Assembly (NCBI GenBank): GCA_035048815.1
Contig: JAUCBN010000006.1
Location: forward strand, 23,327,001 to 23,391,000
Origin: Abelmoschus esculentus
Lineage: Eukaryota; Streptophyta; Magnoliopsida; Malvales; Malvaceae
Direction of reading: 5' to 3'
DNA length: 64,000 bases
Of this stretch, positions 33,830 to 45,269 are shown piece after piece. Under the pieces are notes generated by a model, which saw only the letters and a list, made by a program, of their open reading frames with translations, was not told the origin of the DNA and ran no database searches. The translations under genes and the position numbers were made by a program. How positions within the stretch are numbered: position 1 is the stretch's first letter; each line of letters opens with the position of its first letter.

Positions 33830-36800
33830 ATGGCTATCTTTACCTCCTACAGTCATACTTTCGTCTCGCCACGTTCGTTTCTAACGCACGTCCGTGCTCG
33901 GATTTTCACGTACTGTTTCTGCGGGATTACCCCTGGGAAGAAAGGTAATTCGGTGTCTCTGAAGTTGAATTGTGTTCGTGGTTGGATGTTCGGGGAAGAT
34001 AAGAAAAGGGGTTCTTGTTGGTGTAAGAAAGGGTGGGACAACGACGGGGATTTGGCATTGGAGGCTGAGATATTGGAGTTCATGAGAAATAGTGACAAAC
34101 CCGAGGCTTTTCCTAGCAAGAAGGAGCTGATTGATGCTGGGAGGATGGATCTAGTTGAGGGGATTAAGAGACAAGGAGGGTGGCTTGCTATGGGCTGGGA
34201 CTTGGATAATGATATTGATAACCGACATGGATTTCAAGAAAATACGTTCCCGGGAAATGGTATCAAGGATTGGGACTTTATGGAGGAGAAGAAGAAATGG
34301 GATAACCTGACCCAAGAAAGGGTTCAAATTGAAGTTGAAAGTAATGGGACTCCTAATTTGACTGTTGATTCTTCTAGCTCAACTTCCTCGTCTGGTAGAT
34401 CACTGTGAGATTTTTAATTCTTTGGGATTTTACTTCCTTAATGTACTTTAGCTTTTTCACAGAGGACTTATTTCTTGCACTTGTTATTCGAATGCCTCAT
34501 TGAATTTTGTTCTTTGTAGTTTTATAATTCTCGTGTTTGGAATTGGTTAAATAATTACAAATGTTCAATCTTTCTTTCATGTGGAAAAGGTGATTTGCTT
34601 GGACTTGCCGTTGTGAGATTTTTTTTTTTAATTTGAATGTGTTATGATGTTAGAAGAATCAATCTCGTGGAATTTCTTTGTGATTATATTTTTGTTGTGT
34701 TTGGAATAAATAATCGCAAGGCTAAATGTGTTGCTTCGAATGAGATTGTACTTTTTTCCTGCTAACCAATGAATTTGCTTTTGAAATTAGAGCAAAGGGA
34801 GAATGCTGGAATCTTGGGAGATTTGTGTCCTGGGTAGGTTTCTGACAAGTATTTTTGTTTGTTCAGAGAAGCAGCAGCTGAGGATGATTGTGGCATTAAC
34901 GGTATCCTGAGTCGTCTAGAGAAAGAGAGGAATATGAATTTTGGGATTGGTTTCAAAGACCAAGGTGACAATACTTGTTCCCAAACTAACTGCACCGAAG
35001 AAGAATCTCTCGTTCAAGCCTCAACAGATATGGTACGTTGGGTTTATCAGTTTTGATATCATTCTTACATGCCAGTATACCGGTATCACTTTTCAGCTTA
35101 TATTGGTTTCACATTTTACTTATATGAATAAGGATATTGTATTCACTGTTTTAGATAACCATGTGTCTCCACAACTGTTATCGATGTCTAGTCCATTTTA
35201 AGCTTGATTCTGCGTTCTTCCATTTGATCATAACCTTTCTGGTGTGGAATTTATCATAATCATAACATTTTGCATTTGTTTTGTTGTAAAAGACAGTTGG
35301 TGGTCCTCGTAGAAAAATACTTGCATCATTCAGCGATAATCCTGGCCTAGTCAATGATACCAATGCCAAATTTCGTCAGAACCAATCTCTATCTGGCATT
35401 GATGGCTTAAGAAATCCAACATGGAGAGAGTGGAGCCTTCAAAGAGCAGGAGGGAAGGAATTTGAAGGTAGCCCATCTATTGTTTTTCGGATGCTTCATA
35501 TCTGAAATTTATATATTAGGTGCTTCTATTTGTACTAGTGGAAACTACAATTGCTGGAGTTATCTACAATGAAATGAAATGATCAACAGATATTTCAGGG
35601 TATGAGACACTTGAGATAAGAAATAAATCCAAGGAACTAGATAGAAGGAAAGAGTCATGTGCTTCTGAAAAATATATTAACCACAACGAAATACGAGGTC
35701 GTCTTGAGCACTTGAAGTTGGAGCTTTCATATGTACTGCAGACATTGAGGTCTAATGTTGATGATGTTTTATCACGGGAGGTGAGCAAAAGATCTCTGTT
35801 TCATTTGTTTTATGTTAGCTTCTTTTGACTACTTTGCCTCAATTCTTTTTTTGTTCCCTCCACCCCCTACCCCCGAAATGGAAGCCAAACAAAAGTATTT
35901 TGTGGCTTTCCCTATGTCAGACAGTAAAGCTATATTTGCAGTTCAGTTTTTTATTCAATAAAGTTTCTTTACAAGACCTCCTTTCATATATGTTACTTTA
36001 GAAATACAAATAGAAAGAACTGGGAATAACAACCGAACAACCAGAGGATGGAGGGAGAGTATTAGGGGTTGAGGCAGCTAGTTCTATTCCAGGCTTATTT
36101 TCTGGAGGAAAGGGTGATCAAGTGATATTTATGCCAGCGCAAGGAATGGAGCTTTTATGTTCTTAATCTCCTCAGGGATCAATAATTCATGGATTATAAT
36201 TATCGAGATTTTCTTATGTTATCTTTCTGTTTAGGATCTGTTCATTTTATGGCGTAATTTAACCTGAAGGGGCGCTTTGAAAAAGCTGAACAGATTCGAA
36301 GCTTTATATTGTCAATATGTGCTGACCAAAGATTTAATTGGTTTTCTGGATTAGTTAGGAACCTTCTATTTTGCAGTTACCGTGTATTTATTTTGAGTTG
36401 TGAATTAACTTTTAACCTTGATGTCATAATGTCTAGGGTGATGGAAGTTCCACTGACAATTTCCATAAGCTTTCTGATGCTTGGGAGTTCCAGGAAAACG
36501 AGATATTGAATTCCCAAGACAATTTGCGATCACTACGGGCGAGGTTGGCAGTTTTAGAAGGAAAGATGGCACTGGCAATAATGTATGCACTACTTATGCT
36601 AGTTTAAAAAATATCAACCTTATTTTACTTCAAAAACTGAATGTAGTAGTCATGCTAGTTTAAGAAAATGCCTACCTTATTTTACTTCAAAAGCACCATA
36701 CTTATATGCTCCTTTGACAGCAATGCACAAAAGACTGTGGAAGAGAAACAGAAGAGGATTGATCATGCTCGTAGAGCTTTACAACTTCTTCGTACTGCTT

Positions 36801-37629
36801 GCATAGTGTGGCCTAATTCTGGATCAGAGGTGCTATTAGCAGGATCATTTGATGGGTGGGCAACCAAGGTTTGCTCGCACCTCAAACTGACTAAGAATAA
36901 TTGATCTTGACATGTTCTTTTTGTTCAGTGAATTCATTAATTAATGTACATAAACTAGGAAGTATGGTAGCATTCAGGTTCTGGTACTTATATTTTCATA
37001 ATAAGAGTGGAAAGTGTGCTTTCTTTACTTTCAGTCTTTCAGACATAGTTTAGTAGTGGAGATGCCAAGAATTCATGCAGTCAGTTCTAAGTCTTAACTT
37101 TGAAGGATTAACAATAGGATTCTGTTGTATTCTATAATTTCCATATTCAACATCTATTTTCACCAGTTTTGTTGTGTTAATGTTAGGCAGATAATTGGCT
37201 AGTGGCTACTACAATATTCATGTCTCTCACCCAAGGGTTTCATTACTTCTTCATGATACTCCTGTTATTCTGCATTTAAGCCTCTACCTATGTGGCAATT
37301 AGTGATTCAACATGCTTGTATATCTGGATCCCTCTCTTTGTTTTTTAGCTTATGAATTACAATCATATTTTGCAGAGAAAGATGGAGAAATCGAGTAGTG
37401 GTGTTTTTTCGGTACAGTTGAAGTTGTATCCAGGGAAATACGAGGTGCATATTTACATCAAATTGGTTTCGATTCTGAATTGTTAAAATATTTACATACA
37501 TGATGGATAGCTCGACACCTTTACCTTGTGTAGGTTAAATTCATCGTTGATGGTGAATGGAAGCTTGATCCCTTGCGCCCTATCATTAAGAACGATGGAT
37601 TCGAGAATAATCTACTTATCATCACATAA
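33830..37629 (+). CDS. PTST2: PROTEIN TARGETING TO STARCH 2 (PTST2/FLO6-like), CBM48 protein
   Basis: Plastid stroma protein that binds glucans and helps starch synthase 4 start starch granules. Exons: 33830-34394, 34869-35032, 35293-35467, 35590-35780, 36437-36582, 36721-36868, 37376-37444 and 37534-37629, giving 517 residues with all junctions in frame. The first acceptor is the least certain; I chose CAGAG/AAG because it restores frame. The N-terminus is Ser/Arg-rich like a transit peptide. A coiled coil spans roughly 320-430 (RGRLEHLKLELSYVLQTLRS; SLRARLAVLEGKMALAI; EKQKRIDHARRALQLLR). The C-terminal 80 residues form a CBM48 starch-binding module with VLLAGSFDGW, YPGKYEVKFIVDGEW and DPLRP. 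The tail NNLLIIT matches AMPK-beta-type glycogen-binding domains. No lesions are seen. PTST3 is the nearest alternative. Confidence 0.87.
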
Positions 37630-40047
37630 GGAGGAGGCCAGGCTTCTGAAGGCATATAGTGGGCATGGTAAGACAATTCATCACAAAACTGGTAGGACAT
37701 AGGACTAAATGCAGTTGATTTTTCTTTTTAGTTTTCCAATTCCCTTGTTGTAAACAAGTAGAACAGAACTGGTAAAAAGTTGATTTAATGATTCATTTAA
37801 CGTACGTAAAAAACTCGTATCGGACTATCGGCCGATACCCATTTCCCCTTGGCTATTCTATTTTCTACCTTGTTGATAATGCAAACATGTAGGCTAATAA
37901 ATCATATGTTTTTTTAGAAATTCTTGTGCATGGTAATAGTTTGGAACTTTATTAGAATTGCTGCATCTTCAATTGCCTATTGGTTGTCAAATTTATGAAA
38001 CATCACCAACTCATCTTCTTTTCCCTTTGTTAAAGATTAAAAGAAAAAAAAAACATCATTCTCCATGGGCTCTCAAGCCCATTAGACATAGCTGCGCACG
38101 TGCTCATCATGTCCCACGAAAATGACCTGCACGTGAGACTTTCCTCTGGATTTTTTTCCTTTTAAAAAAGGAGACAACAAACATCCAATCTGATAAGCGT
38201 AAAGAATATAAAGAAAGAAAAATGTTAGATAAATCGGTATATTTTACGGAAATAATATATAAAGTAATTTTAATATGATAAAAATAGTAACATGTAGTAT
38301 AAATGAACGTAAATAAATGTATATAGTTTCGGTGATTAAATTTAATTAATTTATTAATTATTTAAATAAATTGAACTATACTTATCTAATAATTCTTTCT
38401 AATTTCTTCCTCCTTTTTCACCTCCCCATGCCTTTGCTGCCGCGTTGCATCATTCTCCTCCATTTGCTTGACCCCAGCTTCATCTTGAAACTGCTTTCTT
38501 GCCTTGAAGTTTGGGAGTGTGAGAGCTTGGGATGTGTAGTTTTTATCCTGTACCGCACACGTGTATGAATGATTCAACCCAACCCATCCCCATGACTACG
38601 ACCGTGGACTCCGTTGGTCGGCTAAAAAATATCTGTATTTAATGCTCAGCCCTTGCCGGTTTCCCCCTCAGTACCCCTCATGTCCTCCCTCTTCCTCCTC
38701 TTGTCTCTTTTAGACGGTTCATACCTATTAAGTTATACCAAAAGTTGCATGGTAGAGTGGGAAAATGAAGGTTAAAAAAAGGAGGTGAATAGCAATAGAG
38801 GAGTAGAGGTTGTACAGCGTCTCAATCTGATCTTGTCTACATGGATATAAAAACCTCATCTTTGGTGGGTGAAGAAAGTTGCATGCTTCAAGTCTTTGTC
38901 CGAACTCCTACCCCAAGTCATTAAGAATGAGTTTAGGGGAAACAGAACACAACCGAGGAAAACATGTTATGGGAAAATGGAAATGTATTGGCTTTGAGTC
39001 ATGGGAATTGTTAAGGTTTTCAGGCAAGAAAACAACTTCATTTTTTAACCCATTTATTATCGATTGATCTATCGATTTTTATCTACGTATAAATTAATTT
39101 GACACAAAATAAAACATTAAAGACTAAATTACTTAAAAAATAAGGGTCAAAATAATAATTTAACATTTCATTAGAGATAATTTTTTATATTATATCTAAT
39201 TCTAAATCTAAAATATAAATAGAGTTTCGTACAAATTAAATATTATAATATTAAAATAAGGTAATAATAAAGTTACAATTCAACGATAATAAGATTCTAT
39301 AAATAATGGATATACAACCTTATAATTAAAAAGTAAGATACTATACTCAAATTGATTTGATGTTGAAAATCATATATTGAACTTATCGTACTTTTACGAT
39401 AAATTTATTACAATAAACATTAAATTTAAAACATAATATTTTCTTTAAATTATATACTTTTACACGATAAATTTATTGTAATAATATTAATCTAAAAATT
39501 ATAAAACTTTAGGTTAGTTTGATAAATATTACTAGCTATTATCCTATTTTTATCTTTTAAGGCAGCCTTGGACAAGTGACAGCATGAGGCTTTGTGAACA
39601 AATTAAGGTGGCCCGTTCCCTGCAACACCAGGCAATGTGATCAGATCTTTCTGATGATGCCAGCAGCCAGCAGCCAGCAGCTCTCTGCAGCTGAATGAAT
39701 GCCTTTGGAAATTGGAATGATGAAATCAAACAGGCAATGCTACCCTATCCCACCAAACCAGAAACATGCATCTGATTTACTTTGGTTCGTCCTGGACCTG
39801 GTTTTTCCAAAGCACATATATTAAGATTTACGACAACCTTGTCTCGATTGGCTGTTGGTGTTCTTTCCCATGTCCTAATATCTTTGAAGCTCATCACATG
39901 GACCTTTGGCTACTTCTTATCAACCAAAAACACACGATTGCCAATTGAGTAAACAAAAACAAGCATCTGATTTCACAGTACCATGATATCTGATATTTCA
40001 TAGATTAACATTGCCAAGTAGATGGCAGTACTAGTAAACGATTTAAC
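37630..40047. other. Intergenic region between PTST2 and HD-Zip genes
   Basis: Convergent 3' regions with AT-rich spacer. Two CACGTG G-boxes lie at about 38097 and 38131 in a small GC-rich patch (38060-38150). No supported ORF; 39590-39720 is unusually GC-balanced, with CAGCAGCCAG repeats. Confidence 0.4.
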
Positions 40048-40969
40048 TTAGTAAAGTGATGACCAGAACGACTGATCTTCCACCGGTAATGAAATATTAC
40101 AAGAAAAGAGAGTTGCATCATAGTAACAATCGAATTTAGGAAACAACAAAGGTCGGTTGGGATCATCGTCTTCGTCTTGCGAAAAGTCGGAACGATCTGG
40201 TTCGTAAATGTTAGACGAATCTGCAGGCTCCATGAAAGGTGGGCTGTTGGACTCCAAGACATCACTTTTAGTTGAACAAGCTTGTTCCTGTTTACACACA
40301 GGCAATGGCACACGGGATGTGGTATCCGAATTGGGGTTTTGAGGTACATCATCGGCTCTAATAAGCAGCTTCTCTTTCAGTGCAAGAACCTGTTGCATAA
40401 AAATCGAACCATCATGGAGTTGAATTTTACCAGACCAATGCTTTAAAATTTTCAGCACCCCTCCATCCATCCCAATGTTTACCTCGTTTTGCAGATCATC
40501 TTTCTCCTTGATTAGACTGTCGAAATCAGCCTTGAGCTTATCAAAGCTAGCTCGTAATGAATCGTAATCCTTCTCGAGTTGTTTGTTCTTAGACCGAGCA
40601 CGCCTGTTTTGAAACCAAATGGCAACTTGCCGGGGCTGTAGCCCGAGCTGTTTCGCCAGTTGCAACTTCCTCTCCGATTCAAGCTTGTTGTCGACCTCGA
40701 AGCTTCTCTCAAGAAACTCAACTTGTGCCGCGGTGAGCCGCCTTTTCTTTCCCGCTGGTTGATGGTGGCACCATCCATCGAAATCCTCATCTCCTGACAA
40801 AACAAAACCCATTAATGGACAAGAAAATTGCAAGTAAAGAACAGAGAGTTACTTTAATATGACTGAAAACGAAATTACCCTGCAGAGCAGAGGAAGAAGA
40901 GGGTATCCATAAAGACTCCATGTCCACAGAGGAAGAAGAAATGTGTTCACTTTGAAGCAAAACGCTCAT
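40048..40969 (-). CDS. Class I homeodomain-leucine zipper transcription factor
   Basis: DNA-binding regulator expected to dimerise on CAATNATTG sites. Exons 40879-40969, 40483-40793 and 40048-40389 give 247 residues. The ATG at 40969 (MSVLLQSEHI) is the first in frame; the reading frame extends a few codons upstream only from GTG and is then closed by TAG. Homeodomain about 45-100 with KKRRLTAAQVEFLERSFEV and QPRQVAIWFQNRRARSK; the usual Trp after RRAR is Ser here. The zipper follows directly, with leucines at exact 7-residue spacing: 103, 110, 117, 124, 131 and 138. No class II CPSCE motif or START domain, hence class I. The acidic C-terminus ends with aromatic SFWSSLY, typical of activation tails. 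Gene order suggests the position of Arabidopsis ATHB-54, which I cannot confirm by sequence. Confidence 0.9.
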
Positions 40970-43279
40970 GTCCGAAACCACCTCAAGATTTTCCACCTTC
41001 TAATACTCTCTTATCTTCTTCTTTTATTTTCTTTGTGGGGTCCCTCAAAAGTTTCAAAAGATGATGTCTTTGGGAGGAGGAATGTGAGTCATGAGTTTAG
41101 AGTTTGATCTATGACTTGTCATGGCAGAAATTTGTGATCGGAAACACTGTAATGTGGAAAGCCTGAAAGCAACAAAACCTTAAATCCATAACTCACAAAA
41201 GAAAGAAAAAGAAAGAGTTGTTCGGTTTGGTTTGGAAATTGGAACGGAGCGAAAGCTGGAGTGGTTTCCCCCTAAGTAGTGTTGATGGTGGAAAGAGTAA
41301 TAAAAGTTGAAACTTGAAAGGGCAGCAGAGCACAGCATTGAGTTTAGATCAAAGCTTTGGTTGGGGAAAACCAACGGGAGGGGAGGGGATCCCCGCCTTT
41401 TCTTCTAAGTAGAAATATATTACGAATAAAATCTTTTATTTCTTTATCGTACCTTCATCTATGTTTTTTTTAAAAATATTTTAAAATTTTAAATTTTAAC
41501 TCTTATTTTTTATATCTTAAATCTTACGTTCTAAAAAAAATATATTTTACCCTAATTTCTTAAACCCTAACCACAATCCCTAATCATGAACTCTAAACCT
41601 TAAACCCTCTAATTTAAAATGGATGCACAAATAAAAACATGAGAGAAAGGTAGACGATTTACACCATTAGTCTTACTTCTTTTTATGTTTTTTATTAAAA
41701 TATTTTGAAACTTTAAATTTTAACCCTACATTTTTACATCTTAAAACCTAAAATTTAAAAAATATATTGTACTCTTAAGTTTTTAAATTTTAACTATAAT
41801 CTTTAATTTTAAACCCTAAATCCATTAATTTAAAATAAAAACATTAATAAAATCACAATCGAGAGAGAAACAATTTTAACTCTTTTCCTCTTTGGGATGG
41901 AATGCCACCAAAGGTGAATTACCATATTTTCTTCATATTATTCCTTTATGACATTCAAATATTAAATTTAATTATATCGTGTATCTTTAAATCATGATTG
42001 TTATTATAAACTTAATATTTATATTTTTAAATATTTTAATTTTACTTTAAATATTTTAAATTGATATTCAAGTTTTTGAATTATCAAGTTTTATCCCAAA
42101 CAATTACGTTTGTTTAGATTGACTATTAAACTTATTAATTTTTAAAATTTATTCTCAAATTATTATTTATGCACGTTTTATTATTATGTAATAAATATAA
42201 GAATTTATAGGATAATTAATACATTTTATAACAATTTTATTAATATAAGATGTGATTAACATATTTTGATACTTTGAAATAAATTATAAAATTTTTTAAA
42301 AAAATTGTAAACTAATTTAAAATAATAATCATAATTTAAGACTAATTTAAAACAATAAAAATATATACATAATAAGAATTATAATCTATAATAAAATTAA
42401 AATATTTAAAATAAAAACTCTTAAATCAATAGAGTTCGATGCATCATGCAACTAACTCAAAATATTTTATATTCAAATAAATGTTAATATCAAGTATAAC
42501 TATTAGATATTATACTATATTAAAATTTAAATTACTAAATTGATTAATTTAATATATTAAAATAATTTCATCATATCATGTTTTAGGTTGATTTTATATG
42601 TGTTAGGTCTGAAATTTTGTAATTTAATATTTTGGGTAAATAAAAAAAAACCATGAATACTCGTTATTTTTAATAGTTCCAAATCCACAAATAAATATAT
42701 TAGACCATTTTCCTTTTACAACATGGAGGCCTAAATTTCTTTAATGGAAACCGAATCCCATGTAGCCCAATGACTCAACTCAAGTCAAAGCAGAGTAACT
42801 GAACAGGAAAAAATATTTTAAAAATATATTTTTTAAAAAAATACTTAAAGTCGATGGTATTTTTTTTTCTTTGAAAATAATGGGTAAAAATATCAAATAT
42901 AATCACAATAATATATATTAGTATCTCGACAAAAAAAGTGAGTGCAAGAACTTCTCCCATCAACTTAAATTAGGCTCAATTACCAGTTTCGAAATTTGTA
43001 CAGATTTTCTCTCCATAAGCCGCTCCTCATCAAACAAAAACCCCAGCAGGAAAAGAGAATTTCCTGCAACATTCATGGCGTTTTTACAACTACAAGACAT
43101 CATCATTTACATTGAAAGGACTGAAGAAAGAAACCCTTACAAACATATTTACATACTAACAAAAGAGTTCCTCTCATTTTCTCTGTCCCTTCTCTGTTTT
43201 AAAAGTGAGAGTTATGAAGTACCTTTTGGTTGCTCTATGTACTAGTGTTCTTTGAGGATTGAAATGGGGTTATGGGGTT
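40970..43279. other. HD-Zip upstream region and AT-rich spacer
   Basis: Leader and promoter of the minus-strand HD-Zip gene probably reach to about 41400. Beyond lies AT-rich spacer including the diverged tandem repeat at 41441-41880. 42980-43279 is probably the 3' UTR of the next minus-strand gene. Confidence 0.4.
41441..41880. repeat. Two diverged tandem copies of a roughly 220-bp CCCTAA-bearing repeat
   Basis: Copy 1 (about 41441-41650) and copy 2 (about 41670-41880) share, in the same order, AAAATATTTT, AAATTTTAACTCT-like, TTTTTATATCTTAAA-like, AAACCCTAA and TAATTTAAAATGG-like segments, each closing near a GAGAGAAA motif. Noncoding. Confidence 0.5.
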
Positions 43280-44346
43280 CTAGGCCAGTGCCGAGATGCG
43301 GCAATTTTGACGATCCCTGTCGAGGCAATCGAACCCCTCCACTCTCACCGCTGGTTTGTTACCAAAATTTGCCCGGACACAGCTTCCTTTCCTTGAAGAG
43401 GATGATAGCAGTGGAGTCATAACCTTCTCGTCCCCAAATCGGGAATCCTGTATTAATGGGTTAGATACTCTGCTCGGCGGAGACCCACAAAAATATGGGG
43501 GCGACGACGCTACTTGTGTACAAGTTTGTTCCACTCCACTTTCACCCTGTTGAATTTCAAAACAATAATCACATCATATAATGATATAACATTTTTGATT
43601 TTGAAGTTTAGGAGGTGTTTTAAAGCAAATAATTAGGGATATAATGTACACTGTTCTATAATTGAGGGTTTAAGGTAAAAACTACGATAATTTAAAATCT
43701 GATATCTTTTTGAATTTTTTATTAATAAAATCTGAATTTCAGATAGGTGGCCTCCTGAACTAAATTATAAAATTTTAATTAAAATATACATTTGGTATAT
43801 ATGGTCCAATTATTGATTTGTGATTCAAATTTTATAATTTGACCCGATTACAGGTGACATCTCCGAGTAACATTCTTAATTATTGCACCTCTTACGTTCT
43901 TAATTATTTAACTAAAACACAATATTTATCTAAAAACTCCGGTTTAGGAGGAATAATTTATTTTTTTAAATAAATAAGAAAAATAGGAGGGAAAGAAGGC
44001 ATACCTTCATAAGAATCATATCCAAAACACCGCCCCCTCCTTTTGAATCACAAACCTCCGCTTGATGGCTGGAAAGAGAAATTGTTATTTCTCAGATCTA
44101 TTTATTGAAACTAAAGAAGTGGAAATTGAAGGGCGTAGAAACTAGAAAGAAAAATTACCAAACTTGCCATCTTGGGGACCTAACAAGGTAGTCGTTGAAG
44201 GGAGTGTTTAACAGACCTAAACGACGTGGTTACGGGCAAACCATGGTCTCTTTCCCATCCGCAACCATAGCCGCCACGGAAATGGAGCTCCGCATCTCTC
44301 CACGGCTGCTTCCATTTTCGCTTTGTTGGATTGCAAACTGCTTCAT
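43280..44346 (-). pseudogene. Small plant-specific protein (At1g68490/At1g13390-like) with premature stop
   Basis: Function unknown; databases sometimes label this family 'translocase subunit SecA', which its sequence does not support. Exons 44159-44346, 44005-44068 and 43280-43546 join to 173 codons. The N-terminus MKQFAIQQSENGSS, the middle CHQAEVCDSKGGGGVLDMIL, and the conserved tail VSNPLIQDSRFGDE and KPAVRVEGFDCLDRDR match the family I remember. Codon 39 is TAA (44230-44232) between VCP and PRRLGLLN, where relatives have Lys; AAA to TAA is one base change. The rest is open and spliced properly. The nearest downstream in-frame ATG lies in exon 2 and would lose the N-terminal third. Either a recent pseudogene or a base error. 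Confidence 0.78.
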
Positions 44347-45269
44347 CTTTCCTTTTCCCTTTCTTTTTTATAATATTAAATAATAAGTAATTCCCCTATT
44401 TAACACAAACAGATTCTTAATCAAACATCGCCTTTAAACATAAAACAACAAAATCACATCAATAAAAATTCTACAACTATTTCAGAAAAAAACTCCAGAT
44501 CTACAGAAACAAAGATTTAAATAAAACAAAGCTGGTATCCAATCTCTTTATAGATCTACAGAGCTTAAGACAAGTTACGTAAAAATAGGAAGAAAAAAAC
44601 ACTACGCTCTAATATTCTAAAATTAGGTTTCGCTACAGACATGATTCAGATTACAGATGGAGGAAGACACAAATTAAATCTCGGAAAAGGCGTTGTTTGA
44701 AGAGCTGAAATAGTGGAAAGGCAAAAGAGAGGACGTATAAAGGAAGAAATAAAGATTAATACTACCTTACCTTTTCCCTGTACAGCTGCTTTGAATGGGA
44801 AGTAAATCTAAACGGAGCAGCACCATATAAGAAGAAATGGAAGGAGAAATTAGGCGAGAGAAGGCATGAGGATGGAAAAGGAGAGGTCCCGTGTGATTTA
44901 TTGAGGAGAGAGACAGGAAAATCATACAAATTCAAGAAATATATAATAAAAAGAAAAGTCGTAGTGCAATTGCCAAACATCACAGCTATGAATACACGGA
45001 GAATATATACACACGCACGATCGCCGTACGTCTATACTATATCTACAAAATTAATTATTATATTATGAGTTAATTCGATGTTATTTTCTCTTTTAAATAT
45101 TTTTCTTTTTATTTAATCGATAATAATATTAATTTTAATATTTTATTTTATTTTAAGTTTTATTAAAAAAATAATTTAAATTTTATGATATGTTTTTTTT
45201 TATGTTTGAACGTTTTAAATTTATAATGTTATCTGTGATGAAGATAACATTTTATTTTATTTTTGGATA
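44347..45269. other. Upstream region of the At1g68490-like gene
   Basis: Probably contains a leader intron ending near 44347 and a noncoding first exon above about 44770, judged from a GTAAGG donor-like site at about 44763-44768 on the minus strand. The rest is AT-rich spacer. Confidence 0.35.

Noticed and set aside
38060..38150. G-box pair as a promoter
   Set aside because: It lies between convergent 3' ends of PTST2 and HD-Zip with no gene starting nearby.
40970..40996. Upstream GTG start for the HD-Zip gene
   Set aside because: Plant nuclear genes start at ATG; the first in-frame ATG is at 40969 and a TAG lies just above the GTG.
43280..44346. SecA translocase subunit
   Set aside because: The remembered database label does not fit: no ATPase motifs and only about 172 codons.
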